Shown: positions 45,339 through 57,385, counted from the stretch's first letter. The stretch: 59,012 nucleotides of DNA from Gnetum montanum (GCA_015680685.1 MNCI01005283.1:13899-72910), one strand, 5' to 3'. Translations and numbers: made by a program. The notes: generated from the sequence alone by a model not told the origin.

Positions 45339-45755
45339 TGTTAGTAGATCTGGCAGCAAAATATGAAATGAGATGAAAATAAAGAGCAATGGACACAAAT
45401 CTTTTATGTGGAAAAACCCCAAAGTGTAAAAAAAACCATAGGCAAATGTAGAAGGATCTTATTATCAAAAATGAGGATCACAACCTTCTCTCTTCATCAC
45501 AAGGAGAGAACAAGAATAAGCCTCTCTCTCATGCAATAGAAGAAGAATGTAAGAGTGGGATGGAAAGGGGATGTATTTGATGGATCTAAATTAAGGTGAG
45601 GGAGGTCCCTTTTATATTGGTGAAGGGACCCTTAAATAACTAATGATAACCACCTACTATTTTAATAACCATAGCTAAATTTTAACAGGATAACCATAGC
45701 CTAATTTTAGCATGATAACCATGGGATAAATTTATCATGATAACTATGGCCAATA
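45339..45755 (-). repeat. Copia 5' LTR
   Basis: A 417-bp copy of 42674-43089. Its element-strand start has decayed from TGTTGG to TATTGG. Confidence 0.92.
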
Positions 45756-45760
45756 GTTGA

Positions 45761-46739
45761 TATTCTAGTTTTCATTGGGAAGGTATTGATTTCTTTTGAT
45801 GTGCTTGAATAGGGATCATAGGTGGGTCTTCATCACATAAGCTCAACTAAATTGTTGTATTTTGTTTTTACCATTAATGATGATTTTGTGTATTTTTTTA
45901 TATGGTTATGTAATTAAGTATTTAACATAAGCTAGCACCAAGTTATATGACTAGTTGATGATGGACATCCTCAAGTGGTTGGTCATGCTTCTAGAGTAAG
46001 GTGCATTTGTGAAGCTCTTACTATAGACATCATTCTAGAGGAGGGATGGAGTATTTGATACTCCATTGGCATTCTTATATCTTTAGAATGTTAGAAGATT
46101 TACTAAGCACCTCTAGCATCAATAGTTACATATACTTAATATAAGTTCTCCTTAGGAATGGTTAACACTAGTAATAAATCAATGTACAAGGTAGTTCAAT
46201 AATTAGATTTCAATTAAGTACACATGACACACTAAGTGTAGGACATGCTAGCCTCCTAGTCTGTGTGCTTATGTAATAGATGGGATGGAAAGGAAAATTG
46301 GGTTATGTTGATATCCTTGCCTGTGCAGTTGCTTGTGCCATGAGATGACATGTTATGCATGTATGACATTATGGTAGATAACAACATAGGCTTGCAATTT
46401 GAATTATAATTACCTACCCCTCACTCATGATGCTTAACCTTAGTTAATCAAGATGAAGTGCTAAGGTGTGATGCAGTTATTTTCCTTTTCATACCTTATG
46501 TAATAGCATCAAATTATATTCTTGTGGTATCTTATCTTTTGATCATGGATTCGCTTAATATTCTTATCACTTACCTTCTCATACTTCACTAGTACATTTA
46601 TTTATCTCTCATTTCTTTTCCATAACCATGTTGTTTTGGGGTTTGACTTAATGTAATGTTCTCTTACCTAGGGCTAGAAGAAAAGGTATTATACATTTTT
46701 TGTCATTAGCTTCTATGAAGCTCTAGATCTTTCTTTATT
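45761..46739. other. Unassigned AT-rich stretch
   Basis: I see no coding region, repeat pair or RNA gene that I can support. Confidence 0.5.
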
Positions 46740-47029
46740 TCCAATTTCCTTAAACCATCTTCAAATATTTTTTTTCTCTTGTTGTTTTTTGGTATTTCTT
46801 TTGTTGTCTTTCCTAGAATAAAGATGTACTAACCTTTTCTTATAGGCTTATTATTTGATCTTCTTTGCTTATGCTAAACCATCTAATACATCATTTCTAT
46901 TACTTATCTAAGATAGAAGTTATTCCAATTTCTCTTCTAATATTTGTATTTTAGGATTCATCTCTTCCAGTAACACTCAACATTTATCTAAGTATTTTTC
47001 TTACTATCATGCTTATTTTTCATTTCTAC
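46740..47029 (-). mobile_element. RTE LINE fragment (5' target flank of TE-X)
   Basis: Similar to about 40545-40800 of the RTE LINE in the same orientation. It breaks at the TE-X LTR. The RTE sequence continues, in the other arm, at 24118-24297. Confidence 0.7.
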
Positions 47030-47034
47030 TGTAC

Positions 47035-47539
47035 TTATTTTTTATTTATGTCCCTTTCATATTCTTACAAATTTAGTGTGTTTTACCAAGCTTAACATGT
47101 TAGTTAGTATCTATATCTAGTAACATCGTGGATAATTATATACATCATTATGGTATACAATCATGTTATTTATGTTTTATCTTATGTAACTTAAAGATAA
47201 AGTTAGTTGTCAATAATTAACTATCCTATATTGTTAATTACTATTAACTATCCATTGTGTTCATTCCCTCTATGGACATGATTATTTTGTTGTATCTATA
47301 TAAGTGTTAATTCTAGTTTTCTCTCAGTAAGTAATAAAGTACACTATATACAACTTAGAACAAGGACACTTGGTCGTATAGTCTTCAATGTTACATTCTT
47401 TGTTCATGTCTTAGGTATAACACATATATCATTGTGGGTTGTATTATATTCATATTGTATGTTTATCTTAATTTTAATAGTTATCAAACTATTTCTAATG
47501 TCTTGAACTTAGTGATTTAAACATCACAACACTTAACAT
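47035..47539 (+). repeat. TE-X 5' LTR
   Basis: Inverted match of 24303-24762, with a TATATAAG box at 47297-47304 and AATAAAG at 47333-47339 about 30 bp downstream. It ends ACTTAACA. Confidence 0.7.
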
Positions 47540-47556
47540 TGTATTGGAGTAGGTTT
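47540..47556 (+). other. TE-X primer-binding site, degenerate
   Basis: TTGTATTGGAGTAGG resembles TGGTATCAGAGCAGG at most positions and directly follows the LTR. The match is weak on its own. Confidence 0.45.
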
Positions 47557-48074
47557 TGATGACTTTATAAATAACCATCATGGAGTAACTATTATGTAGT
47601 AGGAGTTACATGCATTTAAGACAAAGGTAAGTATAAAAGTCATCATTAATTTTCATTTTTGCATTTATAAATAAACATTGAAAAATGCAAATAGAGAGTG
47701 TAGGGTATCAATGATATTTATTACCAAGCAACTTGTCTTTTGAATTTTACTATTTCGTTAAGTTATATCTATAAGTATTTGAATTAAATTTGAAGTCAAA
47801 ATCTCATACTTTTTTTTTGTTAAAATTGTAAAAATAAAACATTTCATGATTCTCTTAATTTCTTGTTGAATTACTTTGAGTTTTAAGTTTAAATAATTAA
47901 TTCTAAGGTAGGAGAACCATGCATAGTGAATTTTATTTGAAGTGCATAACTTTTTGTAATTTAAATTTGAATTATGAAAATCCCTAGTTATTCTATTTGC
48001 ATGTAACTCTTTGTTAAAATAACTCATGATGCCTTAATAAAAGTTCCTCGAATAGGAAGTATCATTAGTATACC

Positions 48075-49400
48075 TTGTCATTAATCTCATTCAAGCATAA
48101 AAAGACTAACACACCATCATCACTAGCACCACCAAGATTAGATCTCCAAAGTCACCATGCAAATCCACTTCATGAAGACTTCAATTTGGAGGCCAACACA
48201 AAGAAATTTAAACAACATTCTACAATGGTTGCACACTATGAGACAATATCTAATAAAATAAGAAATCTTGGCCAATGTTTATCTAGGGAGGAATATATTA
48301 GATATATGACATACAAAGTCAGTGTTCAATATGATTATTATGATATATCATTGGTCATGGAGTTGCTAAAATCATGCCATGTTGTAGAATTGGTGAGGTC
48401 TGGTTTCACAACATTTGTTACATTTGTAGTGTTAAAAAATGATGAGGAGGTGAAAATTTTGTTAGGACCTATAACAATATTTTGTTCATCTATTATTCTA
48501 GAGATTCCTAGAGATTTTTCATAATCTAGAAGAGGTTCTTGTGATTTTGCTTCTAGATGGTGAAGATTTATTATGCTTTGAGAAGGTGACATTTTTCATA
48601 CATCAACTATTGAAATGTTTTGTGAATAAGGATGAATAGGAAAAATCTTACATCATCACCACTACAAGAATTCTCATCTTATAATTGAAGATGTCATATT
48701 CTTGTTTGATAGATATTGTTACCTCTCGTATTATTATGAAAGATACAAAACTTATTATTTCTTGGCCTCTACTTAGTTCTCTCTATGTCATGGTGAAAGA
48801 AGTTGTTTAGATTGGTTATCTATTTTGGAGGAAATAAGGGGACAATGCTTATCTTATTATAATGTGTCTACTCCTCATTTTTCCTATGGCTACCTGCTAT
48901 CCATTTCTATTAAAGTTTTTAATAATTCCAATTTTTGAGATGTCACTGTGGTGGTGAAGAATAAGAATAAAGGGTTGATTTCACTATTGTTCCTTGAAGT
49001 CATCTTGAATCCTGATAAGACTACTACGGAGATTCCTAAAATTTGTACTCTATTAATATGCATTCTTAGTGGTGGAGTAAGATAGAGTTAGATTATATGT
49101 TTCATTCATGATGTGTAGTGATGCAATATCATAGCTTTGAGAATAAGAATTTTCATCACAAGTCGATCATGAATTTATTCAAGGCATCAATAGAGAAGAT
49201 TCCTATGGAAGAAATATTACCTAATAAATCTACATGGAAAGTTTTGAAAATATGGATGTTGATGACTTTTCAACAATGATAAGAGGCATAGTGAATAAAG
49301 ACCTCAGGTAGCTCTCAAAAATAAATGTCATCGTAGTGAGCAAAGGTTTTTTATATTATTTAATGTATATGAATTACACTAAGGTTGTTTTCATTTTGAC
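48075..49400 (+). pseudogene. ORF X, N-terminal part
   Basis: Unrecognised protein. The first 149 codons are open (48075-48524) but begin at TTG, so the true ATG is lost or upstream. It starts with a basic/Ser-Pro stretch (KHKKTNTPSSLAPPRLDLQ), then a helical region (MVAHYETISNKIRNLGQCLS, YDYYDISLVMELLKSCHVVE). After a frameshift near 48522 it continues HNLEEVLVILLLDGEDLLCF and, further on, FENKNFHHKSIMNLFKAS and PNKSTWKVL, the overlap with the C-terminal part at 26262. It lacks protease, RT and integrase motifs. Confidence 0.5.
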
Positions 49401-49535
49401 CATTCTACTTCGATTCTCTTTTGAATTACACTGAGGTTGTTTTCATTTTGATCATCCTACTTCAATTCTTTTTCTTATATCTTTATTAATTTCACCATCT
49501 TATTGAAGGACTAATCATAGGTAACATAATTATTT
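49400..49535 (+). mobile_element. RTE LINE fragment between TE-X and TE-C
   Basis: Reverse complement of 24118-24195 plus about 30 bp more. It marks the site hit by L1 in the other arm. Confidence 0.7.
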
Positions 49536-50053
49536 GTATGCTTTCATCTACATTGAAGAAAGGAGGATTTTGACAATGCAATATGCCTAACTGATATTTT
49601 TTATTCTTTTCTTTTTCTCAAATTTGATGTGAAGAGAACATTGACCTTGTTTCCCTTAGTAGCCTATGGCAACAACTTCTTGTCCAACTCTCATTAATGC
49701 TGTCATGAGCATTAATGGAGTTGAATGATCAGGTAAAAACATAATGTTGTTTTTCATGTTCCTTTATCTCATCTAACAATCTTGATGAAGAATGAAGATG
49801 AAGTGTAGATGATAAGGATTTAGATGTTGGTAGGGCACATCATCCCTACTCTTTGTTATTTTGTAATTTCTCCTAGTAGAGTCATCAACAATTCTAGAAT
49901 CTATTGTGTGAGGAGAATATATCTTAGAATTATTGTGTGTCTTGAATAAAATAGTAGTATGATTTAACTAATAAATTATTAAAGTTCAAACAACAATCAT
50001 GGATAATTCTAACTACCTAGATCATTAGCATCAATCACTAGCAATAGTGCCAA
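49536..50053 (-). pseudogene. TE-C leader and gag start (right copy)
   Basis: Inverted copy of 18299-18891, uninterrupted by L1. The primer-binding site (TGGCACTATTGC on the - strand) sits one base inside the LTR end at 50054. The coding part is more decayed than in the left copy. Confidence 0.6.
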
Positions 50054-50899
50054 TGATGAATAGTAGAGTAGACTTGATGTCCAATTATACATATCACAAG
50101 CATTTATACATGACCAATCATATGTCATAGATTGAAGTAGCATGGTATCTAGATAGTTACATATGAGATCACATATTGTTATCTTTCCAGTTATACTTGT
50201 GTGGACCTTAGTTTGTATGTTTAAGTGTAATTGAGATGCATGATTAATGTTGCATAGTTGTAACAAGAATATTATTAAAATATGAAAACTTACTATAAAT
50301 TAACCAAAGTATTGAAAGTGAATCTAATCCAACTTCTTCAATGAGTATCAAGTTCTAACTTACCGTACATATCCTAAACTCTTGCATTGCTATGTTAGTA
50401 AGTGTCTATTGCTAAGCATAGAGATTATCAAACATAAATGATTTTATGCTCAAAGTTAGGCATAGCCATTCCATGTAATTATTGTATGTGAAATATTAAT
50501 AATTAACATTATAAGTATGGAAAGGTAAATATTAAGCTAGGTTGCATTAAAATAAATTGCATTACAAGTAAATCTAGACTAAGTTAAAGTGCTATAATGG
50601 AATGGAATATTCTTGGTCTTTATTATTGATCATGCAATGTGTCTAGGTATAAGTACTCAAATAAATACTATAGATAGTTACTTCAAACTACATTGTAGGT
50701 GTCTTTTTCTATTTTAAGTATCATGGGGAAAAGTTACAAAAGTTTGGTGACAACTATTGATCAAATGGTGCCATAAATATTATTGTTGATGCATTTATAT
50801 AGGTATTTATTATCACCATGTTAACACTAAAGCATCAATGTAGTAGAAACTACATTGATCCTAATGCATTCATGCAATTGACTCAAAACCTATTCATCA
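50054..50899 (-). repeat. TE-C LTR, complete
   Basis: An 846-bp LTR with perfect 10-bp terminal inverted repeats (TGATGAATAG and CTATTCATCA). On the - strand U3 leads to CTATATAAAT at 50793-50802. It is followed by the primer site, so this is a 5' LTR. Its 3' partner is absent. Confidence 0.85.
50834..50859 (-). promoter_or_regulatory. Perfect 11-bp inverted repeat upstream of the TE-C TATA box
   Basis: ATCAATGTAGT (50834-50844) and ACTACATTGAT (50849-50859) are separated by AGAA. The arms are perfect. The repeat ends about 30 bp upstream of the TATA box on the element strand. Confidence 0.7.
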
Positions 50900-52609
50900 C
50901 CATTCTTGTATTAACATTTTGTTTATAAGACATCTTGGCTTAGACATTAGGGGGGAAAAAAACTATTATTGCCTAACAAACAAGTTTTGTTTTGTCCAAT
51001 AAAGACTACCAACATTGAAATATTTTATTTAATTTTATTTTCTAATTCTTGTGCCTCCTATGCCTATTATTTGGATGCTTATTACTTTATTTGTAAATTT
51101 TTTTGGCATCCTATTAATTTTTATTAAGCTACATTTAATTCTCTAAGTAACACCTATCTAGCCTAAGCCTAGGTTAGGAGGTGTTATAGCCCTAAGTTGG
51201 CTAAGAGGTGTTGAGAAAAGATTCAAACTAATGAGATATATAGTTGCTCAACAAACTCATCTCACAATGCATTAGCTGATAGAAGTGATTGAGGGCAAAG
51301 TACTAGGAAGAAGTGGATGGGGAGTGGAAGAACTTCTTATAGTGTTTAAGGAAAGTTATGCATCTTAATAGTACAACCAAGCTAAGTTGGATGCCACACT
51401 TATTTATTTCTTTTTTTTCTTTTATTCTGCCTGACATTTAGGACCATATAAAATAGAAGGCTTGATTACTTTCTTGCAACATTTTTTCCTTTATTTTTGT
51501 AGGTTTTTTCATGGCATAAAACATGTCTAGCTTTGCCTATTATTGAGATGTATACTACTTTGCCTAAAAATTTTCTTTACATCCTATCAATTTTTATTAA
51601 AGTTGCATTTAATTCTCTAAGTAACACCTTTCTAACCTAAGCCTAGGTTAGGGGATGTTACAAGCATGAGCTAGCTAAGAAGTATTGACTAAAGAATAAA
51701 ATTGATGGGATGTACAATTGTTTAGTAAACTCATCCTACAATGTATTAGTTGATGCGAGCAATAAAGCATTGGTGGATTGCAGAAGAGAGGACAAAGTAC
51801 TAGGAATATGTGAATGCGAAGTGGAAGATCTTCTAAAAGTGTTTAAAGAAAGGTTCATGTGTCTTTTATGCTACCCAACATTTAGAACTATATAAGATAG
51901 AAGGCATGGGTACTTTCTCATAAAAATTTCCCTTAGTTTTATACAATTTCTTTATGGCATAAAGTATGACTAGTTTGTCTTCATTTTATGTCCTTGCTTC
52001 AATCTTATATCTTCTATCATTATCAATTTCACTATCTAATTGGAACATTGATTTTAGGTAATAGAATTATTTGTAGTGAAGTACATTTTAGCTTTAAAAA
52101 GTCCATAGAAGCTTAGTTTTGTCCATGCTTATAATTATTTATTGAATACAATTCCTTTTCCATATTTTCATTTGTTATAGCATAAAGGTTCTAGTGCTAT
52201 ATAATGATGTTTTGGCCAACAAACTAATGATATTTCTTACATGGTAAGAAAGCAAAGGGTAACCCTTTTGAACAAACACCAATGTATCATATTAGGGTAA
52301 AGGTAATTTGCCATGTAATATTGAAGATGGCAAAGAATTATACAAAGAGAAACAAGTTGAAAACTTAAAAGCAACTTGAAAATATGTAAGATGGAATAAA
52401 TTTACCAAGATATGGCTGGGAAATGTTGCTATACTATGAAATATGGATAATCTGTATGGGTGAACTTAACCCCAACATAATAATAATAATGATATTCCCC
52501 ATCACTTACAGCCTCTACATAAAATATGACCAAATGAAAGACTGACGTTATGTTAATGGAGTTATTATGAAAAACACACACTCAACAAGTAAAAATTGTG
52601 CCATGCTAT

Positions 52610-53099
52610 TGTTGGAAAAAGCTAACTGTGAAGCGCTAGATCACAACAATGAATTAGTAGTTGCTTATTCATGAACTACACTTTCCATTTCTATCGTCCA
52701 ATAGTTTTAGAATTTTCCCTAAAGATAACATAAGACTTCTAAACGTGTTGTGAAGTTCTATTTTAGTTAATTTTTAGATGTTTCCAATTTTGTAACCCGG
52801 ATGTGGCTATTTAAGTGTGCCCTGGGATCTGTCATAAACAACATGAGAAAGACAAGAGTGGGAGAATTCTCACATTGCATGAGAGAGAGGCTTCTTCTTG
52901 TTCTCTCCATGTGATGAAGAGAGAACCTTGTTATTTCCACATTGCATGAAAGAGAGGTTTATTCTTGTTCTCTCCGTGTGATGAAGAGAGATGCTTGTTA
53001 TTTCCATCGCTCATAATAAGATTTTTTCTGCACTTATCTGTCGTTCAACTGCTCTTTATTTTTATCTCATTTCATATTCTGCTACCAGATCTGCTAACA
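52610..53099 (+). mobile_element. Solo Copia-type LTR
   Basis: A 490-bp LTR, TGTTGG to CTAACA, flanked by perfect GCTAT (52605-52609 and 53100-53104). Its 3' part resembles the LTR of the Copia element at 42674-45755 in reverse complement. It has an internal near-tandem duplication of about 68 bp (about 52872-53006). The first PR-10 segment has no insert at this point. A solo LTR arises by recombination between the two LTRs of a full element. Confidence 0.9.
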
Positions 53100-53152
53100 G
53101 CTATACAGTATGGGCAGCCTGCTGAGTGAATGCAACGTACTAATAATAGTGA

Positions 53153-53613
53153 CCAAGGGTTGGCTAGCAAGTAGGCATCCAGGGCCTTGGTGACCTGGGC
53201 AATGGAGTTCTCAAATTCCTGAATCTTGTCAGGGTCCGGGAGAGCAGCACCGGCCAGGGGAGTAACATAGGCTTTGTGGGTGATGACGGAGCCAGTGCTG
53301 TCAGGCTTGGGAGAAAATTGAAGCTCCACCCGGGCTGCCGAGACATGGTCACCACCGTGTACTTTATGCTCGGGTTAGCCTCATCCACCTCGTCCAGCCT
53401 TTCCTTCATGGAAGGGAACGGTGCCTTAGATGCTGGCCTGAGCACGATGTGCCGCAGGCTGCCCACACCTCCATCACCCTCGTAGGTGACCGACGTGAAT
53501 ACTTCAGGCAACACCTTGGGCAGCAGCACATTGGATTCCTTGAGATATGCTGTGAAGAGTTTCTTGGCCTCCACTGCACTTTCCACTGTTGTGGTTAGGT
53601 TCTTTTCTCCCAT
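53153..53613 (-). pseudogene. PR-10/Bet v 1-like pseudogene, copy 2
   Basis: Better preserved copy. Start at MGEKNLTTTVESAVEAKKLF. Then LLPKVLPEVFTSVTYEGDGG with the Gly-rich loop GDGGVGS of the Bet v 1 family, MKERLDEVDEANPSIKYTVV, and after a break VELQFSPKPDSTGSVITHKA, KIQEFENSIAQVTKAL and YLLANP. A 19-bp deletion near 53350, compared with copy 1, shifts the frame. The stop used in copy 1 (TAG) is TGG here, so the frame runs on to 53072, crossing into the solo LTR. No intron. Ligand and role cannot be told; PR-10 relatives include storage, defence and norcoclaurine-synthase-type proteins. Confidence 0.82.
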
Positions 53614-53726
53614 CCTTCTCGTCTTAATACTGCTACAAATAGTTCTTTTTACTCCCTTACTCTCACTCACTTAAACTGCGCTCTTCTCTCTTCTCCTACT
53701 TCTTGAGTTTTGTGTCTCAAGTGCAG

Positions 53727-53735
53727 ATTATATAG
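53727..53735 (-). promoter_or_regulatory. TATA box of PR-10 copy 2
   Basis: CTATATAAT on the - strand, about 115 bp upstream of the start codon, with flanking sequence shared with copy 1. Confidence 0.6.
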
Positions 53736-54489
53736 GCCTCCTATACCGCTCCATTATTAAGCAAGCCCACTTATATTACGAGTTGGTATTGATTTTGTTA
53801 TTATTAGTAATAAGATTGCTGTTACTGTGAACGGCAAAGGCCCTACTGCATCACTATTGCCTGATTTTCATGGGATCTTTTATTTTGCACCCGTTAAGGT
53901 CGCAGCCACTTCTCTGCTAATGACAATACCATCGTCGTTCGTTTTGATCAGAGTACAGCGGTAGTGCTCATCAAAACTAAAGGTATTATCCGAATGTTTA
54001 TATGTATATTTTACGGTAATCTTATGTTACTGTAAGAAACACGTCCGGTGCCACGGCAGTGACTAAGAATCGTCCCTACTGGCCACCATATGTGAAAAAA
54101 TATCTTACGTTATAATTGGCATGAAAAAAAACCTTCTTTTTCCTGTCATTGTGCTGGTGAATTCCATTTTTCAATGGATGATTCTTAACTCTACTCTGAT
54201 TTCTTTATTTTTATATAAATATTTGACAAAACTAATGTAAGAAAGGTAAGACCAGCACGATAGCTTAAGAAAAGTTATACCATATGATTGGGGTTTCATA
54301 TTAAGCACATTGTCATGGTACTGATGGTTTAACGTGTATGAAGGGAAGAATAATATTTATTAAAAGATTGATTTTGAGTACTCTGCTCTTTACTTGATCT
54401 TCTTTACCTTTATTTTTCTCTTTTCTACTTGGCTCAAAAGCCTTTCTCTTAGTAGATGGATCAGAAATAATATTTGGAGGCCTAGAAGT

Positions 54490-55547
54490 AGTTAATTTTT
54501 CTTTTGATCAAAGATTATATCCATTTTCTTCATTGCTATTACACTCTTTATTTGACGATATATGCTCTTCAAAACTTGATAAAGAAAAAGTATTACTGTA
54601 TCCATTATTTGAAGATTCGTTTGTGTAATGAACACTTGATAACTCATTATCTGATTTAATATCAAGAAAGTTGGACACAATAAGATCATTTTCATCTTCA
54701 TCTTCTACTAACTTAGTATCTTGATACTTATGTTTTTTATTTTTCTTTTCCTTTTTGATTTTAACTTTTGCTAAAGCTTTTTCTAGTTTTACTACTTTGT
54801 TGGACAAGTCTCTCATTAACTATCTTTTTTCAGATTCTCTACTTTCTAACTCTTGCTCTGTCTTAATATGAGATGGACCTGGTAGTGCTTTAATTTGAGC
54901 AAAATCTTGCATAGGAATCATCATTTTCTCTTCTCTTTTTTAAGTTGTGATAATCTCTTCATGATTGAAGTTCAATTATTTTTCTAACTACTAAAGCAGT
55001 CGTTCAATGTTAGCAAGTTTGGAGTTCTCCTTAACCAAATTGAAATATTGGGATTCACATCCTTAAGATAAGTATCTTTAAGCACATCATCTGTTAGTCT
55101 ATACTATCTTTGAAAGAGCCCACAAATTCTTTGAAACTTAATGTTGAGATCTCTAATTGACTCTTTAACTCTTTTCTTACGTTGTACTAACCCATAGTAT
55201 AGTTGTTGTTGATCTAACTGATTGCCAAAGTAGGCTAAGAAAAGACTCTTCATATCATCTTAACTTGTGATATTGTTGCTTAGCAAATTTGAATACCAAA
55301 TTTAAGCCATATCCTTTAAATTTACTACAAACAACCTACAAGCTTGATCTTGATGTTGAACATTTGCATGAGCTAAAGCTAACTCAAATATGTGAATGTA
55401 TTCTTTAACTAAGTAAGCTTTTCTAGGAATAAAAGGCTCAAGAAAATATTTGTAAACTACCTTAGGAATATTGTTGTAGTTTTGAAATCCTAATGATGTA
55501 ACTGCTTGCCAAGGATTTGTCATCCTATTAAAATTTTTTTTAATCAT
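54490..55547 (-). pseudogene. Ty3 gag remnant
   Basis: 55302-55547 has a capsid start (MTNPWQAVTSLGFQNYNNIP, ELALAHANVQHQDQACRLFV). It continues in fragments with a typical Ty3 gag passage near 55150-55290. 54508-54816 is a charged C-terminal part (VVKLEKALAKVKIKKEKKNK, then an acidic and Ser/Asn-rich stretch). No zinc knuckle or pol follows before the duplicated DNA at 54300. It could be the gag of a TE-B-like element. Confidence 0.6.
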
Positions 55548-55559
55548 TCAACTTTTAAA

Positions 55560-57385
55560 CTTCTTTGGTCTTCTCTTATAAACTAATAAACTAGGCACAA
55601 GAGGTGATTTTCTTATCTTTCTAGTCTTTACTCCACTACATGTTTCAAATTCAAAAACCTTTTTCTATTCTTCTTCTAATGAATAATCAATATTATAATC
55701 AAGAATTTCTTTGGAACCTTTGAAATCTTCCAAATTATCAGTATGTTTGGTTATGAACTAAAAATTGTATCTAATTTCTTAAACCATTACTAGCAACAAA
55801 GAACTATTGGTGTGCTAGGACTATTAGGCTTATGAACTTAGAGAACAAATTTTCAGCTCTTCTTCTAGTGCCAAAAGAATTGCTAACGTGCTAGGACTAT
55901 TGATCTCTTTGTATGTAATGAACTTAGGTAACAAATTTATTGCCCTCCTTTTAGCGCCAAAAGAACTGTTGGCGACTGCTTGAGACATGACCACCAACTT
56001 TGGAAGCTTCATGATCTCGTGATCGGGGGTCACAAGATTGAAGGTGTTCTTCAAACAAGGTTTAGATGCTTGTTGGTCTCTCACAACACCAAGGCTTAGA
56101 TACCTCCAAATAAACTTAGCAGTTATTAAACATACTAGATGTGAGTATGTGATTATTGTTGTGAATGTTGAAATGGTTGGGTGATGTATAAAACTGTAAT
56201 CGACTATCATAAAGGAGATTCAACCAACTTTGTCAAACACTATGAGTTGTTGGGGATTCCTATTTTCTTTAATCACTTAGTCTATATGGTCCATATAATA
56301 CCTACTTGTAAAAAATAAAATTTTTCAAAAACATTGGAGCATAATTATACGAATCTACTCCTAATTTTCCCCAGAAAGAAAGTTTCACAAGTAAACTAGA
56401 AGTAGAGCATGATTCAATGAACTTAGAAAAAGAAAGAAGAATTGTGTAAGCTCTCAAATATTTAAGTAAGATGAATTGACACGAGGAAACACTTTGCAAT
56501 AAAGCTATTCCTAATTCAATAATTATGAATTGTCCAAACTTCCTAAGCTAACAAGCAATTTCATAAGGACAATCTTATTATATTACCAAAGATCATTGCA
56601 TAAACTACAATGTACAATTTTCTATTTTGGTTACTTATAGTTGTCAAAGATTGCATTCAAGAAAGCTTTCAAAAAATTCAACAATTTCATGATTGAAATA
56701 CTAAGGAAATAAACTTTTAAAATAAAGAAGCTATGTTAGTCTCATCAAAATACCAAATATTTTTCTAGATTCTCTATGGTCAAACAAGCATAAGTTCTTG
56801 AGGTTTTTCAACAACATAAGCTCTTTTTTGGCTAATCTTAATAGGAGTCTAATATTGCACAAAAAATAGAGTTATAAAAGCAACCTAGGACAAATCCCAA
56901 AATTAAATACCAAGCATGATACTACCTAAACCATTACCTAACTAAGACAAAATGGGAAAAAATGAACTTACAAGATTAAAACAAATCAACAGAATTGATG
57001 TCTTTAGCAAGCCATCTTACAAGTAATTTTCAAATGTTTTTTTCCCCTAAATTTCCTTCTTTTCTTTTCATTCTACCCTTGAAGTCCCTTTTATATGACT
57101 TTAGGGTAGTTACAATGATCATGGTAGATTACAAATATCTAAGGTGTTAATTTATAACCACCCTAGGAAGTTGTAACTTCTATGAGAATTTTAAGCCATG
57201 ATTGGTAAGTGTCTCATGAAAAATCACAAATATTAAAGGGAAAATAATTATAACTTTTTATGAAAGTTATGTTTATCTTAAAAATAAAATTATATTTATC
57301 TAAAGCTCATAAATCCTTCCTTTTCAAACTATAAACCTTACCCCTTTTTACATGTTTACAAGCTTTACATTTTGGAACTTTACAA
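55560..57385. other. Unassigned stretch upstream of the gag remnant
   Basis: Would be the leader and LTR region of the gag-bearing element on the - strand, but I found no LTR end, primer site or repeat partner. A - strand frame of 126 codons (55830-56210) is open with no recognisable domain. It contains two similar passages with GTGCTAGGACTATT on the + strand (near 55810 and 55890). Confidence 0.4.

Larger units (their letters stand above)
42674..45755 (-). mobile_element. Copia element, internally deleted
   Basis: A 3.1-kb Ty1/Copia element with 416- and 417-bp LTRs, an initiator-Met-type primer site and a polypurine tract. Flanks GCTGA (42669-42673) and GTTGA (45756-45760) differ by one C/T change and are the likely target duplication. 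Inside, most of gag, the first half of RT and the RNase H are missing by deletion, while gag start, pre-integrase, integrase and the RT end remain in order. The LTRs differ at roughly 9 percent in a hand-aligned 240-bp stretch, so it is younger than TE-A. Confidence 0.92.
47030..49400 (+). mobile_element. TE-X, 5' half: single-ORF LTR element
   Basis: TGTAC (47030-47034), LTR to 47539, a degenerate iMet-type primer site, about 530 bp of leader, then ORF X. Past about 49400 the element is cut and RTE sequence resumes, the same RTE part that follows the 3' LTR in the other arm. This copy therefore lost everything from mid-ORF X through the 3' LTR. Confidence 0.62.
51066..54300. repeat. PR-10 segment, second copy of the direct duplication
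   Basis: Matches 26796-29470, with the same pair of RTE tail fragments (about 51423-51530 and 51873-52120) and palindromic CCTAAGCCTAGGTTAGG sites. It is longer because of the solo LTR at 52610-53099. Confidence 0.88.
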
